A DNA stretch of 64,000 nt from Agromyces cavernae. GTDB lineage: Bacteria > Actinomycetota > Actinomycetes > Actinomycetales > Microbacteriaceae. Positions 1 to 8,392 of this stretch are shown here, in pieces; positions within the stretch are counted from its first letter, which is position 1, and each line of letters opens with the position of its first letter. The translations under genes were made by a program, and so were the position numbers. The notes under the pieces are model-generated. The model worked only from the letters and a program-made list of their open reading frames with translations. It searched no databases and had not been told where the DNA came from. Location of the stretch: positions 558,001-622,000 of the forward strand of contig NZ_JAJNMP010000003.1 of NCBI RefSeq assembly GCF_021044935.1, in the 5' to 3' direction.

Positions 1-701
1 CTGGTGGCGACGCCCTCGAAGATGTCCCCGCTGTAGGTGTCGAACTCGAGCACCCGGATCGCGTCCGGGGCGGCGGTGAGAACGGCGCGGACGTTCACCG
101 CTCCCGCGCCGGCGGGTTGCTGGGTGGCGGCGTCCCGCTCGACCGCACCGTCCTTGATGTGCAGAAACCGCACCCGCTCACCGAGCCGACGCAGCAACGC
201 GGGGGTGTCGACACCGGCGACGGTCGCCCAGAAGGTGTCGACTTCGAGGACGACGCGTGGGTCCAGCTCGGCGGCAAGGATCTCCAAGCCGGTGCGGCCT
301 CCGATGCTCTGGAACTCCCACCAGTGATTGTGATAGCCGACGGTGACACCACGGTCGGCTGCGGCGGGGACGAGCTCGTTCAGCCGGGACGCGATCGATG
401 CGATGCCCGCGGCGCTGTGCCACCCGGCGCGCACGTCCGGGTCGATGACCGTGGTCACTCCGAGCCTTGCGGCCGCGTCGAACGCAACGGTCGGGTCGGG
501 GGCGGTCAGCAGCGGGCTGTGCCCGGAAGGCGCGCGCAGGCCGGTGATGGCGAGGGCTTCCGCGTAGCGATCCTCCCAGGCGACGAAGTCGAACAGCTCC
601 ACATGGCGCAGCCCGATCCCGTGGAGGCGGTGGAGCGTGCCCACCATATCGTCGGCGAGTGCGTCGCGCACGGAGTACAGCTGGACGGAGAGGGTGCTCA
701 T
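1..701 (-). CDS. Sugar phosphate isomerase/epimerase, TIM barrel (partial, C-terminus off window)
   Basis: About 233 residues are visible from an ATG at 701, with a GAAAGG ribosome binding site 9 nt upstream; the 3' end lies beyond the left edge. The start MSTLSVQLYSVRDALADD and the internal VGYHNHWWEF are typical of the xylose-isomerase-like TIM-barrel family (AP_endonuc_2), as are a metal-ligand-like EVDTFW and the following FLHIKDG. Members act in the cytoplasm as isomerases, epimerases or dehydratases on sugars and inositol derivatives. It is the last visible gene of the sugar operon that runs leftward from about 6.2 kb, so it probably converts the sugar released by the glycosidase next to it. 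The exact reaction cannot be told from the sequence. Confidence 0.85.
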   Translation of the reverse strand, partial: MSTLSVQLYSVRDALADDMVGTLHRLHGIGLRHVELFDFVAWEDRYAEALAITGLRAPSGHSPLLTAPDPTVAFDAAARLGVTTVIDPDVRAGWHSAAGIASIASRLNELVPAAADRGVTVGYHNHWWEFQSIGGRTGLEILAAELDPRVVLEVDTFWATVAGVDTPALLRRLGERVRFLHIKDGAVERDAATQQPAGAGAVNVRAVLTAAPDAIRVLEFDTYSGDIFEGVAT

Positions 702-763
702 CGAGTGGGGCCTTTCGGGTTTATGCGGGGTCGGTGGCGAGGGGTCGACAAGAATGATCGCGG

Positions 764-2836
764 CTAGCCGAAGATCACCGATCCGGACCGGGTCGCATCG
801 ATCACCGCTCGGCCGTCGGGTAGGAAGGAAACGTGAATGCCCTCGGCCGCCCAGTGCCTCGTGTCGACCGGGACGGCGGTGACGTGCCGGATCGCCTGAC
901 CCTGCGGGGGGAACAGCGACACGACACCGCGGCCCGTTTCGGGCAGGATCTTCTCCCGCGCCTCGGCCGCGCCGGCGCCCAGTCCGGTCGTGATCATGCT
1001 GGCCCGGGTCGCGTCGTCGGCGACCTGCCGGTACCGGTCCAGAGTGGCGCGGATGACGTCGACGCCCTCGTCGGAGATGGCGAGCAGGTCTCCCCAGATG
1101 CCGTGATGGCCCAGGATCACTGCCGCGAGGCTCTCCTGCTGGTGCGCGCAAGGGTCATCGGGGTAGTAGTGGACCAGCGTGAGGACGGAGGGGATCCACC
1201 TGTCGAACGCGTACGTCTCTCGGCAGATCCACCCTCGAGCACGCCCGGGGTGGAAGAACATGTTGGTGTTCACGCCGTTGAGGCCTTCGGGCAGCTCGTA
1301 GTCCGAGTAGTACGGGCCGTTGTTGACGAGGAAGTACTTTCCGGCGGACAGGAAGCTCAACCCGAACGACCGGTGGTTCTCCGTGACATCGAAGTCGACG
1401 ATCGACCCGGGCACGGCGACCGCCAGGCGCTCCGCGATCTCGGTCATCCGCTCGCTCATCATGAACGCGAACCGGTCTGCTCGTTCGCCGGCGCTGTTGC
1501 TCTGGTCCCCGTGATGATGATCGGCGCTGTCGCACCCGTACTGGCCGACGGCGTCCAGCTTGAAGTACGTGACGCCGAGTTCACGGTTGACGCGGATCAG
1601 GTGCCCCAGGAGGGTCTCGAACCAGTCGCTGACCAGACACATCGGCCTGCTCGTCTCGGATTCCCAGATCTCGCGTGTCTCAACGGGGTCCCCTCGCCAC
1701 GTCTTGATGTCGCCGGCGTGCGCGGCCAACGCGCGACTCGACAGCGACGCCATCGTCGGGTCGAACCAGATCCCGAGACGCAGCCCGAGTTCGTCGGCGC
1801 GATCCGTGATGTTGCGCAACCCGGCAGGGAACCGGACCGGGTTCACCACCCAGTCACCCGTCGAGACGTACCAGCCGGTGTCGATCACATACGTGTCGAT
1901 GCCCATGCGGGCGGCGACCTCGAGCTCGGCGAGAACGCGCTGCTCCGTCAATCCGGCGAGGTAGGGTCGGCCGTGCCAGTACCGTTCCCGCTCCTGGAAG
2001 TTCCAGGTGTTGTAGAAGATCTGCGGTCGGCGCGAGTGGTCGTGCTCCGACTGGTATCGCAGCAGGAAGGTGCGGAACGCGGCGGCGACGGCATCCAACC
2101 CACCCTCCACAGCGGCGGCGAGCAGCCAAGGCGTGCGGAAACCGGCGACATCCAGACGCTGGCCGTCGAGGTAAGCGCCCTTCACCGCCCCCACCCGTAC
2201 GCCGCGGGATCCGTCGACCCAGAAGCCGCAGAACAGATCCCCGCCCGACGTGCCGTGCTCGTACGCGAGCAGCCACGAGGAATCCTGTTCGACGCCGACG
2301 AGGATCGGGCCGATCAGCGGCGACAGCGCCTCGGCGGCCTCAGCGTCGAGGGTGATCTCGTTCGGCATGAAGGAGTGACCCAGCTCGACGAAGTCCGACA
2401 TGCGCACCTCGGTGACCGGACCCGTGCGGCGCAGCAGCTCCGCGTAGGTGATGCCCGTGTCGCCGGCCGTCTTCGTGAGCCGGCGCAGACTCACACTGTG
2501 CAGTCCGTACTGGAACCGAACGACGGGGCTCTCCGGGGACTGTCGGATGACCAGGGTCAGCTGCAGTCCGGGTTCGCCGTCGACGTCACCGACGAATGTG
2601 GACTCGATCACTCCGTTGAGCAGGGTGCGCTCCAGCGGTTCCCCGAAGTCCGCGACTCGGCAGGTCACCGCGCGCCCGTCGATCTCGAAGACGGGCGAGG
2701 CGATGGCCAATCGCATTCGCGCTTGCGGGTTCTCGATGCTCCACAGAGCTTCCTCACTTCCCGCCGCGGCGGTGTGGGTTCCGCCCACGGCGACGGAGAC
2801 GACGGATGCGGGGATGACGGTTGACGAGAAGGTCAT
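764..2836 (-). CDS. GH36-like alpha-galactosidase family glycoside hydrolase
   Basis: 690 residues with no signal peptide, so cytoplasmic. An N-terminal beta-sandwich (about 1-280) is followed by a TIM barrel. The barrel carries the clan GH-D hallmark YVIDTGWYVSTGDW and, near residue 428, YFKLDAVG, whose Asp is the expected nucleophile. The acid/base residue is less clear; DFDVTENHR lies in the right region. The start ATG overlaps the stop of the upstream permease (ATGA), which implies translational coupling in a binding protein-permease-permease-hydrolase operon. It probably cleaves an alpha-galactoside or related oligosaccharide after import. The barrel is divergent from classical melibiases, so another terminal alpha-linked sugar is possible. 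Confidence 0.85.
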   Translation of the reverse strand: MTFSSTVIPASVVSVAVGGTHTAAAGSEEALWSIENPQARMRLAIASPVFEIDGRAVTCRVADFGEPLERTLLNGVIESTFVGDVDGEPGLQLTLVIRQSPESPVVRFQYGLHSVSLRRLTKTAGDTGITYAELLRRTGPVTEVRMSDFVELGHSFMPNEITLDAEAAEALSPLIGPILVGVEQDSSWLLAYEHGTSGGDLFCGFWVDGSRGVRVGAVKGAYLDGQRLDVAGFRTPWLLAAAVEGGLDAVAAAFRTFLLRYQSEHDHSRRPQIFYNTWNFQERERYWHGRPYLAGLTEQRVLAELEVAARMGIDTYVIDTGWYVSTGDWVVNPVRFPAGLRNITDRADELGLRLGIWFDPTMASLSSRALAAHAGDIKTWRGDPVETREIWESETSRPMCLVSDWFETLLGHLIRVNRELGVTYFKLDAVGQYGCDSADHHHGDQSNSAGERADRFAFMMSERMTEIAERLAVAVPGSIVDFDVTENHRSFGLSFLSAGKYFLVNNGPYYSDYELPEGLNGVNTNMFFHPGRARGWICRETYAFDRWIPSVLTLVHYYPDDPCAHQQESLAAVILGHHGIWGDLLAISDEGVDVIRATLDRYRQVADDATRASMITTGLGAGAAEAREKILPETGRGVVSLFPPQGQAIRHVTAVPVDTRHWAAEGIHVSFLPDGRAVIDATRSGSVIFG

Positions 2837-3687
2837 TGCTTGACTGCTCCACCTAGTAGACCGGAAACGAAGTAGCGCTGCATGAAGATGAACAGCAGGG
2901 CGACGGGGATGACAGAGATCGTGGTGGCCAGGATCAACTGGCCGTAGTCGGTGGTGTTGCCGTCGCTGAACGAGGCCAGCGCCACCGGAATCGTGTAGGC
3001 GTCCTCGGACCGGAGCACCACGAGCGGCCAGATGAAGTCGTTCCAGATGGCCAGGAACAGGAAGATCCCCAGTGCGGCCAGCGCCGGACGCAGCGCCGGG
3101 CTGACGATCTGGAACAGGATCCGGAACTCTCCCGCACCGTCGATCCGGGCGGCCTGGATCAGTTCATCGGGCACCGACTGCATCGCCTGCCGCATGAGGA
3201 ACAGGCCGAACGGGAACGCCAGCCCTGGGAGGATCAGCGCCTGGTAGGAGTTCAGCCAGCCCAGCGCGACCATCGTCTGGAAGAGGGGGACCAAGGTCAC
3301 CTGGCTCGGGATGGCGAGGGTGGCGATGACGAATCCGAACAAGAACGCCTTGCCGCGGAACTGGAACTTCGCGAACGCGTACCCGCCGCAGAGGCAGATC
3401 ACCATGCCGACGATCACATAGACGATCGAGATCGCGATCGAATTGAGGACCGGACGGAGGTACCCGCGCTCGCCGAACAGGTTGACCCAGTTGGCGACCA
3501 GCTGGTCCCCGGGCAGCAGGTGGGGCGGGTTGGAGAACACCTCCGACGAGGTCAGGGTGGACCCGACGACCAGCCAGTAGAACGGGGCGGCCATGAGGAT
3601 GAACCCGACGAAGATCACGAGCGTGAGCACCGCGCTCGCCAGCCGGCTGCGCCGGCGGGTGCGGGAGACGCGAACGGCGGCGCTCAT
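2833..3687 (-). CDS. Carbohydrate ABC transporter permease (MalG type)
   Basis: 284 residues with about six membrane segments. The EAA loop region appears as ELIQAARIDGAGEFRILFQ and the C-terminus is the usual FVSGLLGGAVKQ of MalG-type CUT1 permeases. The ATG at 3687 overlaps the stop of the partner permease (ATGA) and is preceded by GGAGGAG, so the longer open frame running back to about 4113 is an overlap artefact. It forms the membrane channel with the gene at 3684-4634. No ATPase is encoded nearby, so a shared MsiK-like ATPase elsewhere is expected, as is common for CUT1 systems in actinobacteria. Confidence 0.93.
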   Translation of the reverse strand: MSAAVRVSRTRRRSRLASAVLTLVIFVGFILMAAPFYWLVVGSTLTSSEVFSNPPHLLPGDQLVANWVNLFGERGYLRPVLNSIAISIVYVIVGMVICLCGGYAFAKFQFRGKAFLFGFVIATLAIPSQVTLVPLFQTMVALGWLNSYQALILPGLAFPFGLFLMRQAMQSVPDELIQAARIDGAGEFRILFQIVSPALRPALAALGIFLFLAIWNDFIWPLVVLRSEDAYTIPVALASFSDGNTTDYGQLILATTISVIPVALLFIFMQRYFVSGLLGGAVKQ

Positions 3688-4634
3688 TTCTCCTCCTTGA
3701 AGAGCCGGAACTGTGCCACCGAGAGGATCACGACCATGCCGACCAGGACGAAGCCGATGGCCGAGGCGTATCCGAAGTCGAAGTATGTGAAGGCGTTCTC
3801 GTAGAGGTACATGCCGATCGTGAGGGTCGCGTTGTCGGGCCCGCCGTTGGTGAGGATGTACGGCTCGTCGAACAACTGCAGGGTGCCGATCGTCGAGGTG
3901 ACCACCGTCAGGAGGATCGCCGGGCGCAACCCGGGGAGCGTGACGTTGAAGAACTGCCGCACGTGGCCTGCGCCGTCCATCGCCGCGGCCTCGTAGAGGT
4001 CCTGGGGGATCGTCTGACGCTGGGCGAGGTAGATGACCGTGTTGATTCCCGTGTAATGCCAGGTCATCGCGATCATCAGTGAGACCTTCGCCCACACCGG
4101 GTCCTGCAACCATGGCACCTTCGGCAATCCGATGGACTGGAGCGTCACGTTGACGATGCCGTTGTCGGTCGCCAGCATGACGCTGAAGATCACTCCGTAC
4201 GCGACGAGGCCCATCACCACCGGCAGGAAGTAGCCGAGGCGGAACACCGTTCTGAACTTCAGCAGCGTCGAGTGGAAGGCGACCGCGAGCAGCATGGCCA
4301 GGGCGAGCATGATCGGCACCTGGATGACGAGGATGACCAGGGTGTTGAGGAGCGCCCGGTAGAACAGTGGATCGTTGAAGATCCGCTCGTAGTTGGCGAT
4401 TCCGACCAGGCGCTGCGTTCCGCCGTCATTGGTGGTGAGGCTCAAGTATGCGGCGGAGAGGATCGGGTACCCCTTGAACGCCGCGAACAGGAGGATCACG
4501 GGCGCCAGGAGCACATAGGGGGTGTTCCGCGGGGTCAGCCACGACCGCCGGGCGGATCGACGCGACCGGGTGGGCGGCGTGGATTCGAGCGGTGGCGGGG
4601 ATTGCACCGGGGATTGCACTGCGAGGTCGATCAT
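3684..4634 (-). CDS. Carbohydrate ABC transporter permease (MalF type)
   Basis: 316 residues starting MIDLAVQSPVQ. A basic N-terminus is followed by six predicted membrane segments, and the coupling loop is DLYEAAAMDGAGHVRQFFN. A GTG six bases upstream is possible, but the AAGGAAG ribosome site fits the ATG at 4634 better. It pairs with the MalG-type permease immediately downstream and with the lipoprotein encoded upstream. A strong hairpin separates it from the binding-protein gene, which probably lowers permease expression relative to the binding protein. Confidence 0.92.
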   Translation of the reverse strand: MIDLAVQSPVQSPPPLESTPPTRSRRSARRSWLTPRNTPYVLLAPVILLFAAFKGYPILSAAYLSLTTNDGGTQRLVGIANYERIFNDPLFYRALLNTLVILVIQVPIMLALAMLLAVAFHSTLLKFRTVFRLGYFLPVVMGLVAYGVIFSVMLATDNGIVNVTLQSIGLPKVPWLQDPVWAKVSLMIAMTWHYTGINTVIYLAQRQTIPQDLYEAAAMDGAGHVRQFFNVTLPGLRPAILLTVVTSTIGTLQLFDEPYILTNGGPDNATLTIGMYLYENAFTYFDFGYASAIGFVLVGMVVILSVAQFRLFKEEK

Positions 4635-4657
4635 GACCACTTCTTCCTTCAGAGCCT

Positions 4658-4687
4658 GGGGCTCCGCCCGCTGCCGGGCGGAGCCCC
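4658..4687 (-). terminator. Intercistronic GC hairpin after the binding-protein gene
   Basis: A perfect 13-bp inverted repeat (GGGGCTCCGCCCG and its complement) with a 4-nt loop lies between the stop of the solute-binding protein and the first permease. No T tract follows on the minus strand. It could be a partial terminator or an mRNA-stabilising 3' structure that gives high binding-protein and low permease output. Confidence 0.6.
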
Positions 4688-4729
4688 GTGCTCGATCGGA
4701 TCGGGGAGCGTGCGCGAGTTCAGCCTTGC

Positions 4730-6064
4730 TTACCCGGCGATCTCTCGCCCGGTGGCGTCGGCGAGGAGCTGTGCCGCCTCGTCAAGTGCTTCCTGCGGGT
4801 CGGCGCCGGAGATCAGCACCTTGGTCTGCGCGTCAGCGTAGATCTTGATCGCGCGCGCGTAGTCGCTCGTGAAGGTCGGCACCGCGAGGTCGGGCTGCGT
4901 GATGGAGTCGACGAAGATCTGACTGGGCGACTCGCCGACGTAGAACCCGCTGCCGTCGGTGAAGCCGTCCGACGAGTACACCGGCGTGAATCCAGGAGTG
5001 AAGGCGTGTGCCGTCTGCATCGCCTCCTGCCCCTCCAGCGTGCCCAACGCGAAGGCGATGAACTCCCACGCCGCGTCCTTGTGCTCGCTGTTGCCGGCGA
5101 TCGAGAGATAGGACGCCCCCGCCAGCGCCGCCGTCGCGCCGCCCTCTTCCACAGCCGGGCGCAGCGCCACGGCCCACTTCCCGGCCTGATCCGGCTGGGC
5201 GTCCTCGAAGTATCCTGCCCACCAGGAAGCATCGACGTTGGTCGCGACCGAGCCGTCCGCGTACTGACTGGCTCCGCCGGCCGTGAATGAGGCGGCATCC
5301 GCGAGAACACCCAGATCGTTCGCCTTCTTCAGCAGCTCGAGCGATTTCGCGCCCTCGGCGCTGTTCAGCGTGATCTCGCCGTCGGCGTTGAAGTAGAACG
5401 AGCCCTGCTGCTGCGTCAAGGTCTGCCAGATGTCAGCTGAGGGATGGTTCGTCGCCGCCTTGTCGAGCTCGAACAGGCTCGCGCCGGTCTTCGCCTTCAG
5501 CGTCACGCCGGCCTCGATGAGCTCATCCCACGTCGTGATCGTCGACATGTCGATACCGGCCGCGTCGAAGAGCGACTTGTTGTAGGTGAAGCCGGCCGTG
5601 TTCACCTCGAACGGGACACCCCAGAGCTCGCCGTCGGGGCCCATGCCGCCGCCCCACGCGCTCGGCGCGAAGTCGGCGGCGAGGTCATCGGCGCCCAGGG
5701 TGGAGAGGTCGGCGAATGCGCCCGGGAACTTCTCCGTGTAGCCGGGGAGGTAGTCGATCCCGATCTGCATGATGTCGGGCAGTCCTTCACCGCCGGCGGC
5801 GAGGCTCGTCGTGATCTTCTCCCAGATGGCCGGGTTGCCGACGTCGACCACGTCGATCGTCGTGCCGGGGTTGGCGTCCTCGAACTCGGCGACGGCGGGG
5901 GCGAGCAGTTCGGCTGCTGACGTTCCGGCGGTCCAGACGGTGACCGTCTGGTCTCCGCCAGCGGATGATGATCCACTGTCGCCGGTGCACCCGGCGAGTG
6001 CGGCGGCTGCGACAACACCGACCGTGAGACCGGTGGCGACTCGAGTGAGGGTTCTTAGCTCCAT
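4730..6064 (-). CDS. Extracellular sugar-binding lipoprotein (CUT1 family 1)
   Basis: 444 residues. The signal peptide ends in the lipobox LAGC with Cys26 as the lipidation site, followed by a Gly/Ser-rich tether and a two-lobed family 1 binding domain. An ATG 18 bases further upstream is also open, but GAGG lies 8 nt before the ATG at 6064, which favours the shorter form (MELRTLTRVATG). It is the first gene of the operon and would capture the oligosaccharide at the membrane for the two permeases. The ligand is unknown; an alpha-galactoside fits the hydrolase in the operon. Confidence 0.92.
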   Translation of the reverse strand: MELRTLTRVATGLTVGVVAAAALAGCTGDSGSSSAGGDQTVTVWTAGTSAAELLAPAVAEFEDANPGTTIDVVDVGNPAIWEKITTSLAAGGEGLPDIMQIGIDYLPGYTEKFPGAFADLSTLGADDLAADFAPSAWGGGMGPDGELWGVPFEVNTAGFTYNKSLFDAAGIDMSTITTWDELIEAGVTLKAKTGASLFELDKAATNHPSADIWQTLTQQQGSFYFNADGEITLNSAEGAKSLELLKKANDLGVLADAASFTAGGASQYADGSVATNVDASWWAGYFEDAQPDQAGKWAVALRPAVEEGGATAALAGASYLSIAGNSEHKDAAWEFIAFALGTLEGQEAMQTAHAFTPGFTPVYSSDGFTDGSGFYVGESPSQIFVDSITQPDLAVPTFTSDYARAIKIYADAQTKVLISGADPQEALDEAAQLLADATGREIAG

Positions 6065-6197
6065 TGGTAATGCCTCTTTCATGCGATGTGGACGACCAGC
6101 ACTCCACGGGTGAAGTGCGCCATTACCGCCGCTGCACGGGCGTTGTGCGCGGCGGGTGAACAGGATGTCGCTCGCGTCTGTGGGGCGACAGGATCTG

Positions 6198-6226
6198 ATA
6201 TTAGGGCAAATTTAAGGACGTTACAA
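6198..6226 (-). promoter_or_regulatory. Predicted promoter of the GH36/ABC operon with LacI half-site
   Basis: On the minus strand TTGTAA (6221-6226) and TAATAT (6198-6203) are separated by exactly 17 nt, a good sigma70-type promoter. Transcription would begin near 6190, about 125 nt before the binding-protein start. The -35 box is part of TTGTAACG (6219-6226), which also occurs at 7456-7463 just upstream of the LacI-family gene. Confidence 0.6.
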
Positions 6227-6341
6227 TAGGCGGATGCGACTCACTGATCGGCTCACGAGATCGCGGTGATGGACCAGTCCCCAGCGAATGTCCGCCGGGC
6301 GGTGGCTGCGGCGAGCAGAGGACGATCTGGGAGGTCGGGGA

Positions 6342-7382
6342 TCAGCCGGTTGTGCTGGAGCGCACGGTGAGGCTCGGCTCGAGGAGCAGGTGCACTGCTT
6401 CCTCAGGAGGGTCGACCACCATGCGCGCGAGCTCTCTCGCGATCTGCGCCGTCGGCTGCTTCACGGACGTAACGCCGAGAGCGTCAAAGGCAGCCATCGT
6501 CGTGTCATCGAACCCCGTGACTGCGACATCCGAACCGGGGGCGAGACCCAGCGCACGGATCGCGAGCACAGCACCCACGGCGAGATAGTCCGACGCGCAG
6601 ATGATCGCCGAGGGCGGCGATTCAGAGCGAAGCAGCGCTGCAGTGATGGCCTCACCCGAACCGTCGGCACCCGGTGTCAGTGGGATCGGGTCAGCCACAA
6701 TCGGTTGCGGCAGTCCGTGCTTGCGAGCAGCGGACACGAAGCCCTCCAGACGTGCTGCGCTCCAATGCGGCTCGAGATCGTGGCCGATGAAGGCAAGCCG
6801 GTGGTGGCCGCGCTCGACGACATGATCCACGGCCAGCTCGATCCCTCGCGCCCCGTCGGTATCCACCCAGCTCCACGAGACGGCCATTCCCTCCTTCGTC
6901 TGGCCATACCCGGCGAACGGGATGCCACGCGACTGAAGCTGTGCCGGACGTTCATCGTCCGGTTCAATGCCTGTCAGGACGATGCCGGCGGCCGAACCGC
7001 CGTAGTACAACGATTCGCATGCGCTGAGCCAGTCTTCCTCACGCGTCTCGGCGATGAGGGTGAGGTTCATGTTCTGCTCTTGACTCGCCGACGCCAGCGC
7101 GTGCAGGAACTCGTCCATGTAACCGTCGCCGTATCGGGGTCGGGGCGGCAACGCATAGCCGATCTGGGTCGGACGCGCCAACCGGAGGCTCCTGGCCATG
7201 ATGTTGTTCCGATAGCGGAGCTCGCGCATCGACGCCTGGACCTTCGCCTTGGTCTTCGCGGACACGATCTCCGGGCGGTTGACGACATTCGACACGGTCA
7301 TCACCGACACGCCCGCGTGTGCGGCGACGTCATTCATGTTCGGGAGGCGTGGCGCACCGGACCCGGTTCCGCTGACAGCCAA
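6342..7382 (-). CDS. LacI-family transcriptional regulator
   Basis: About 346 residues. An N-terminal helix-turn-helix with hinge (MNDVAAHAGVSVMTVSNVVN) is followed by a periplasmic-binding-like effector domain with GIVLTGIEPDD and VTGFDDTTMAAF. I place the start at a TTG (7382) with AGGAAGG 11 nt upstream; a GTG at 7430 is in frame but lacks a ribosome site. It is encoded directly upstream of the sugar operon in the same orientation, so it is the likely local repressor responding to the imported sugar. A candidate shared half-site TTGTAACG lies in both control regions. Confidence 0.88.
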   Translation of the reverse strand: MAVSGTGSGAPRLPNMNDVAAHAGVSVMTVSNVVNRPEIVSAKTKAKVQASMRELRYRNNIMARSLRLARPTQIGYALPPRPRYGDGYMDEFLHALASASQEQNMNLTLIAETREEDWLSACESLYYGGSAAGIVLTGIEPDDERPAQLQSRGIPFAGYGQTKEGMAVSWSWVDTDGARGIELAVDHVVERGHHRLAFIGHDLEPHWSAARLEGFVSAARKHGLPQPIVADPIPLTPGADGSGEAITAALLRSESPPSAIICASDYLAVGAVLAIRALGLAPGSDVAVTGFDDTTMAAFDALGVTSVKQPTAQIARELARMVVDPPEEAVHLLLEPSLTVRSSTTG

Positions 7383-7455
7383 GCTTCGACCAACCTTCCT
7401 CGCAACTGACGCCGTGACGCAGAACGGCACATGCGCGACGGGCCCGCGACCCCGG

Positions 7456-7470
7456 TTGTAACGACCATAA
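7456..7470. promoter_or_regulatory. Candidate LacI-family operator upstream of the regulator
   Basis: TTGTAACGACCATAA lies upstream of the regulator gene; including flanking bases it reads GTT(GT)AACGACC(AT)AAC, an imperfect palindrome. Its left half, TTGTAACG, is identical to the -35 region of the sugar operon promoter at 6219-6226. Autoregulation by the LacI protein is inferred. Confidence 0.35.
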
Positions 7471-7506
7471 CACCGTGCTCACATGCGTCGGCCTCGGAAA
7501 GTACCG

Positions 7507-8025
7507 CGTCATCACCTGCGAGCGGGCGACGTCGGCACCCGCCGCCTCGAGCCACCGCAGCGGATCCGCCATCGCCGCGATGCCGCTGCCGGCCAGATCG
7601 GTGAGCGCGACGGATGCGGCGTAGCCTCGCGGCTCGGTCGTGATCGCACCGGCGACGAGCGCCGTCGGCACTCTGGCGATGCGGGCGAGCGCGGCCACCT
7701 CGGTCGGCGCCTTGCCGGCCTCGGATTGCCCGTCGAATCGTCCTTCGCCCGTGATCACGAGGTCCGCGCCGGCGAGTGCGGCCGGCAGGCCGATCGCCTC
7801 GGCCACGAGGGCCGCACCGCCGCCCATCGTCGCGCCCAAGGCGAGGAGGCCGAATCCCGTGCCGCCCGCGGCACCGGCTCCGGCGCTCGCCGCGAGCGGC
7901 TGCACCGACCGCGGCGTGAGCTCGACAAAGTGGCCGAGGTCGGCCTCGAGAACGTCGACGGTGGCGGCTTCCGCTGCGCTCGCGGTGCCCTTGAACGAGT
8001 CGGGTGCGATGACGACGCGCGTCAT
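7507..8025 (-). pseudogene. Glycerate kinase remnant with internal deletion and lost stop
   Basis: The reading frame starts with the glycerate kinase N-terminus MTRVVIAPDSFKGTASAAEA. After about 22 residues it jumps to the C-terminal third (VDVLEADLGHFVEL, then GAGAAGGTGFGL and DLVITGEGRFDGQS). Roughly 200 codons of the usual 370-380 are missing, including the middle of the catalytic domain. The 3' end has also lost its stop: compared with the copy at 18.3 kb, two bases are missing after TCGCA and the frame runs on into the neighbouring regulator region. The start overlaps the preceding ThuA remnant (ATGA), so the two were once an operon. Almost certainly non-functional. Confidence 0.75.
7517..7571. 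repeat. Direct repeat copy 1 (glycerate kinase 3' end)
   Basis: Bases 7527-7571 are identical to 18290-18334 over 45 bp, and the match extends left to 7517 with two mismatches. It encodes the ADPLRWLEAAGADV part of glycerate kinase on the minus strand. The two copies have the same orientation and bracket about 10.7 kb. Confidence 0.9.
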
Positions 8026-8216
8026 GGGGCGCCGAAGGTCGGGGCGGGCACTCTCGAGAGCCAGTCGAGCGCCGCGAGCCCGGTCGGAAGGCCATCGCGC
8101 ACCTCGACCCGATACCCTGCGCCGGCGACGATCGCGGCGAGCGAGGCACTCGTCTCTGCGAAGGGATGCCACGGATCCGCGTAGCGGCCCGAACCGGGGA
8201 GAACGACCGCACGCAT
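8022..8216 (-). pseudogene. ThuA-like protein remnant
   Basis: 64 codons from an ATG with AGCGGAGG eight bases upstream. The start MRAVVLPGSGRYADPWHPF matches the N-terminus of ThuA-like (trehalose-utilisation-type glutamine-amidotransferase-fold) proteins, which are usually about 220-240 residues. After about residue 50 it ends abruptly with LSRVPAPTFGAP. This looks like an internal deletion joining the N-terminus to the last residues, as in the adjoining glycerate kinase. The stop overlaps the kinase start. Confidence 0.55.
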
Positions 8217-8392
8217 GTCGTCGCCTCCGCTTCTCTGAGCAACGGAGTTCCGCCGGAGTCCCTCCGTCATCGGTCTCCTCCATCACGTACCACACCTCGG
8301 TGCGAACCGTCCCGAGCACGTCGAATCTGGTCGAAATCGTACAACTCGATCAGCGAGGGCGTGGACGGCGACCGTCGCGATCGCGGGCGACG

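Noticed and set aside
833..2824. A 663-codon open frame on the plus strand opposite the GH36-like gene
   Set aside because: Its product is Arg/Asp/Val-rich without any domain motif, and the minus strand encodes a clear glycosidase. Long antisense frames are expected at this GC content.
2833..4113. A 426-codon frame that would fuse extra sequence to the MalG-type permease
   Set aside because: The first part is Arg/Pro/His-rich shadow sequence of the MalF-type gene; the ATG at 3687 with GGAGGAG and the ATGA overlap mark the real start.
7330..7506. Continuation of the glycerate kinase frame into the LacI gene region
   Set aside because: The extra residues (about 60) match nothing in the family and arise from the lost stop codon; the region belongs to the regulator's control sequence and N-terminus.
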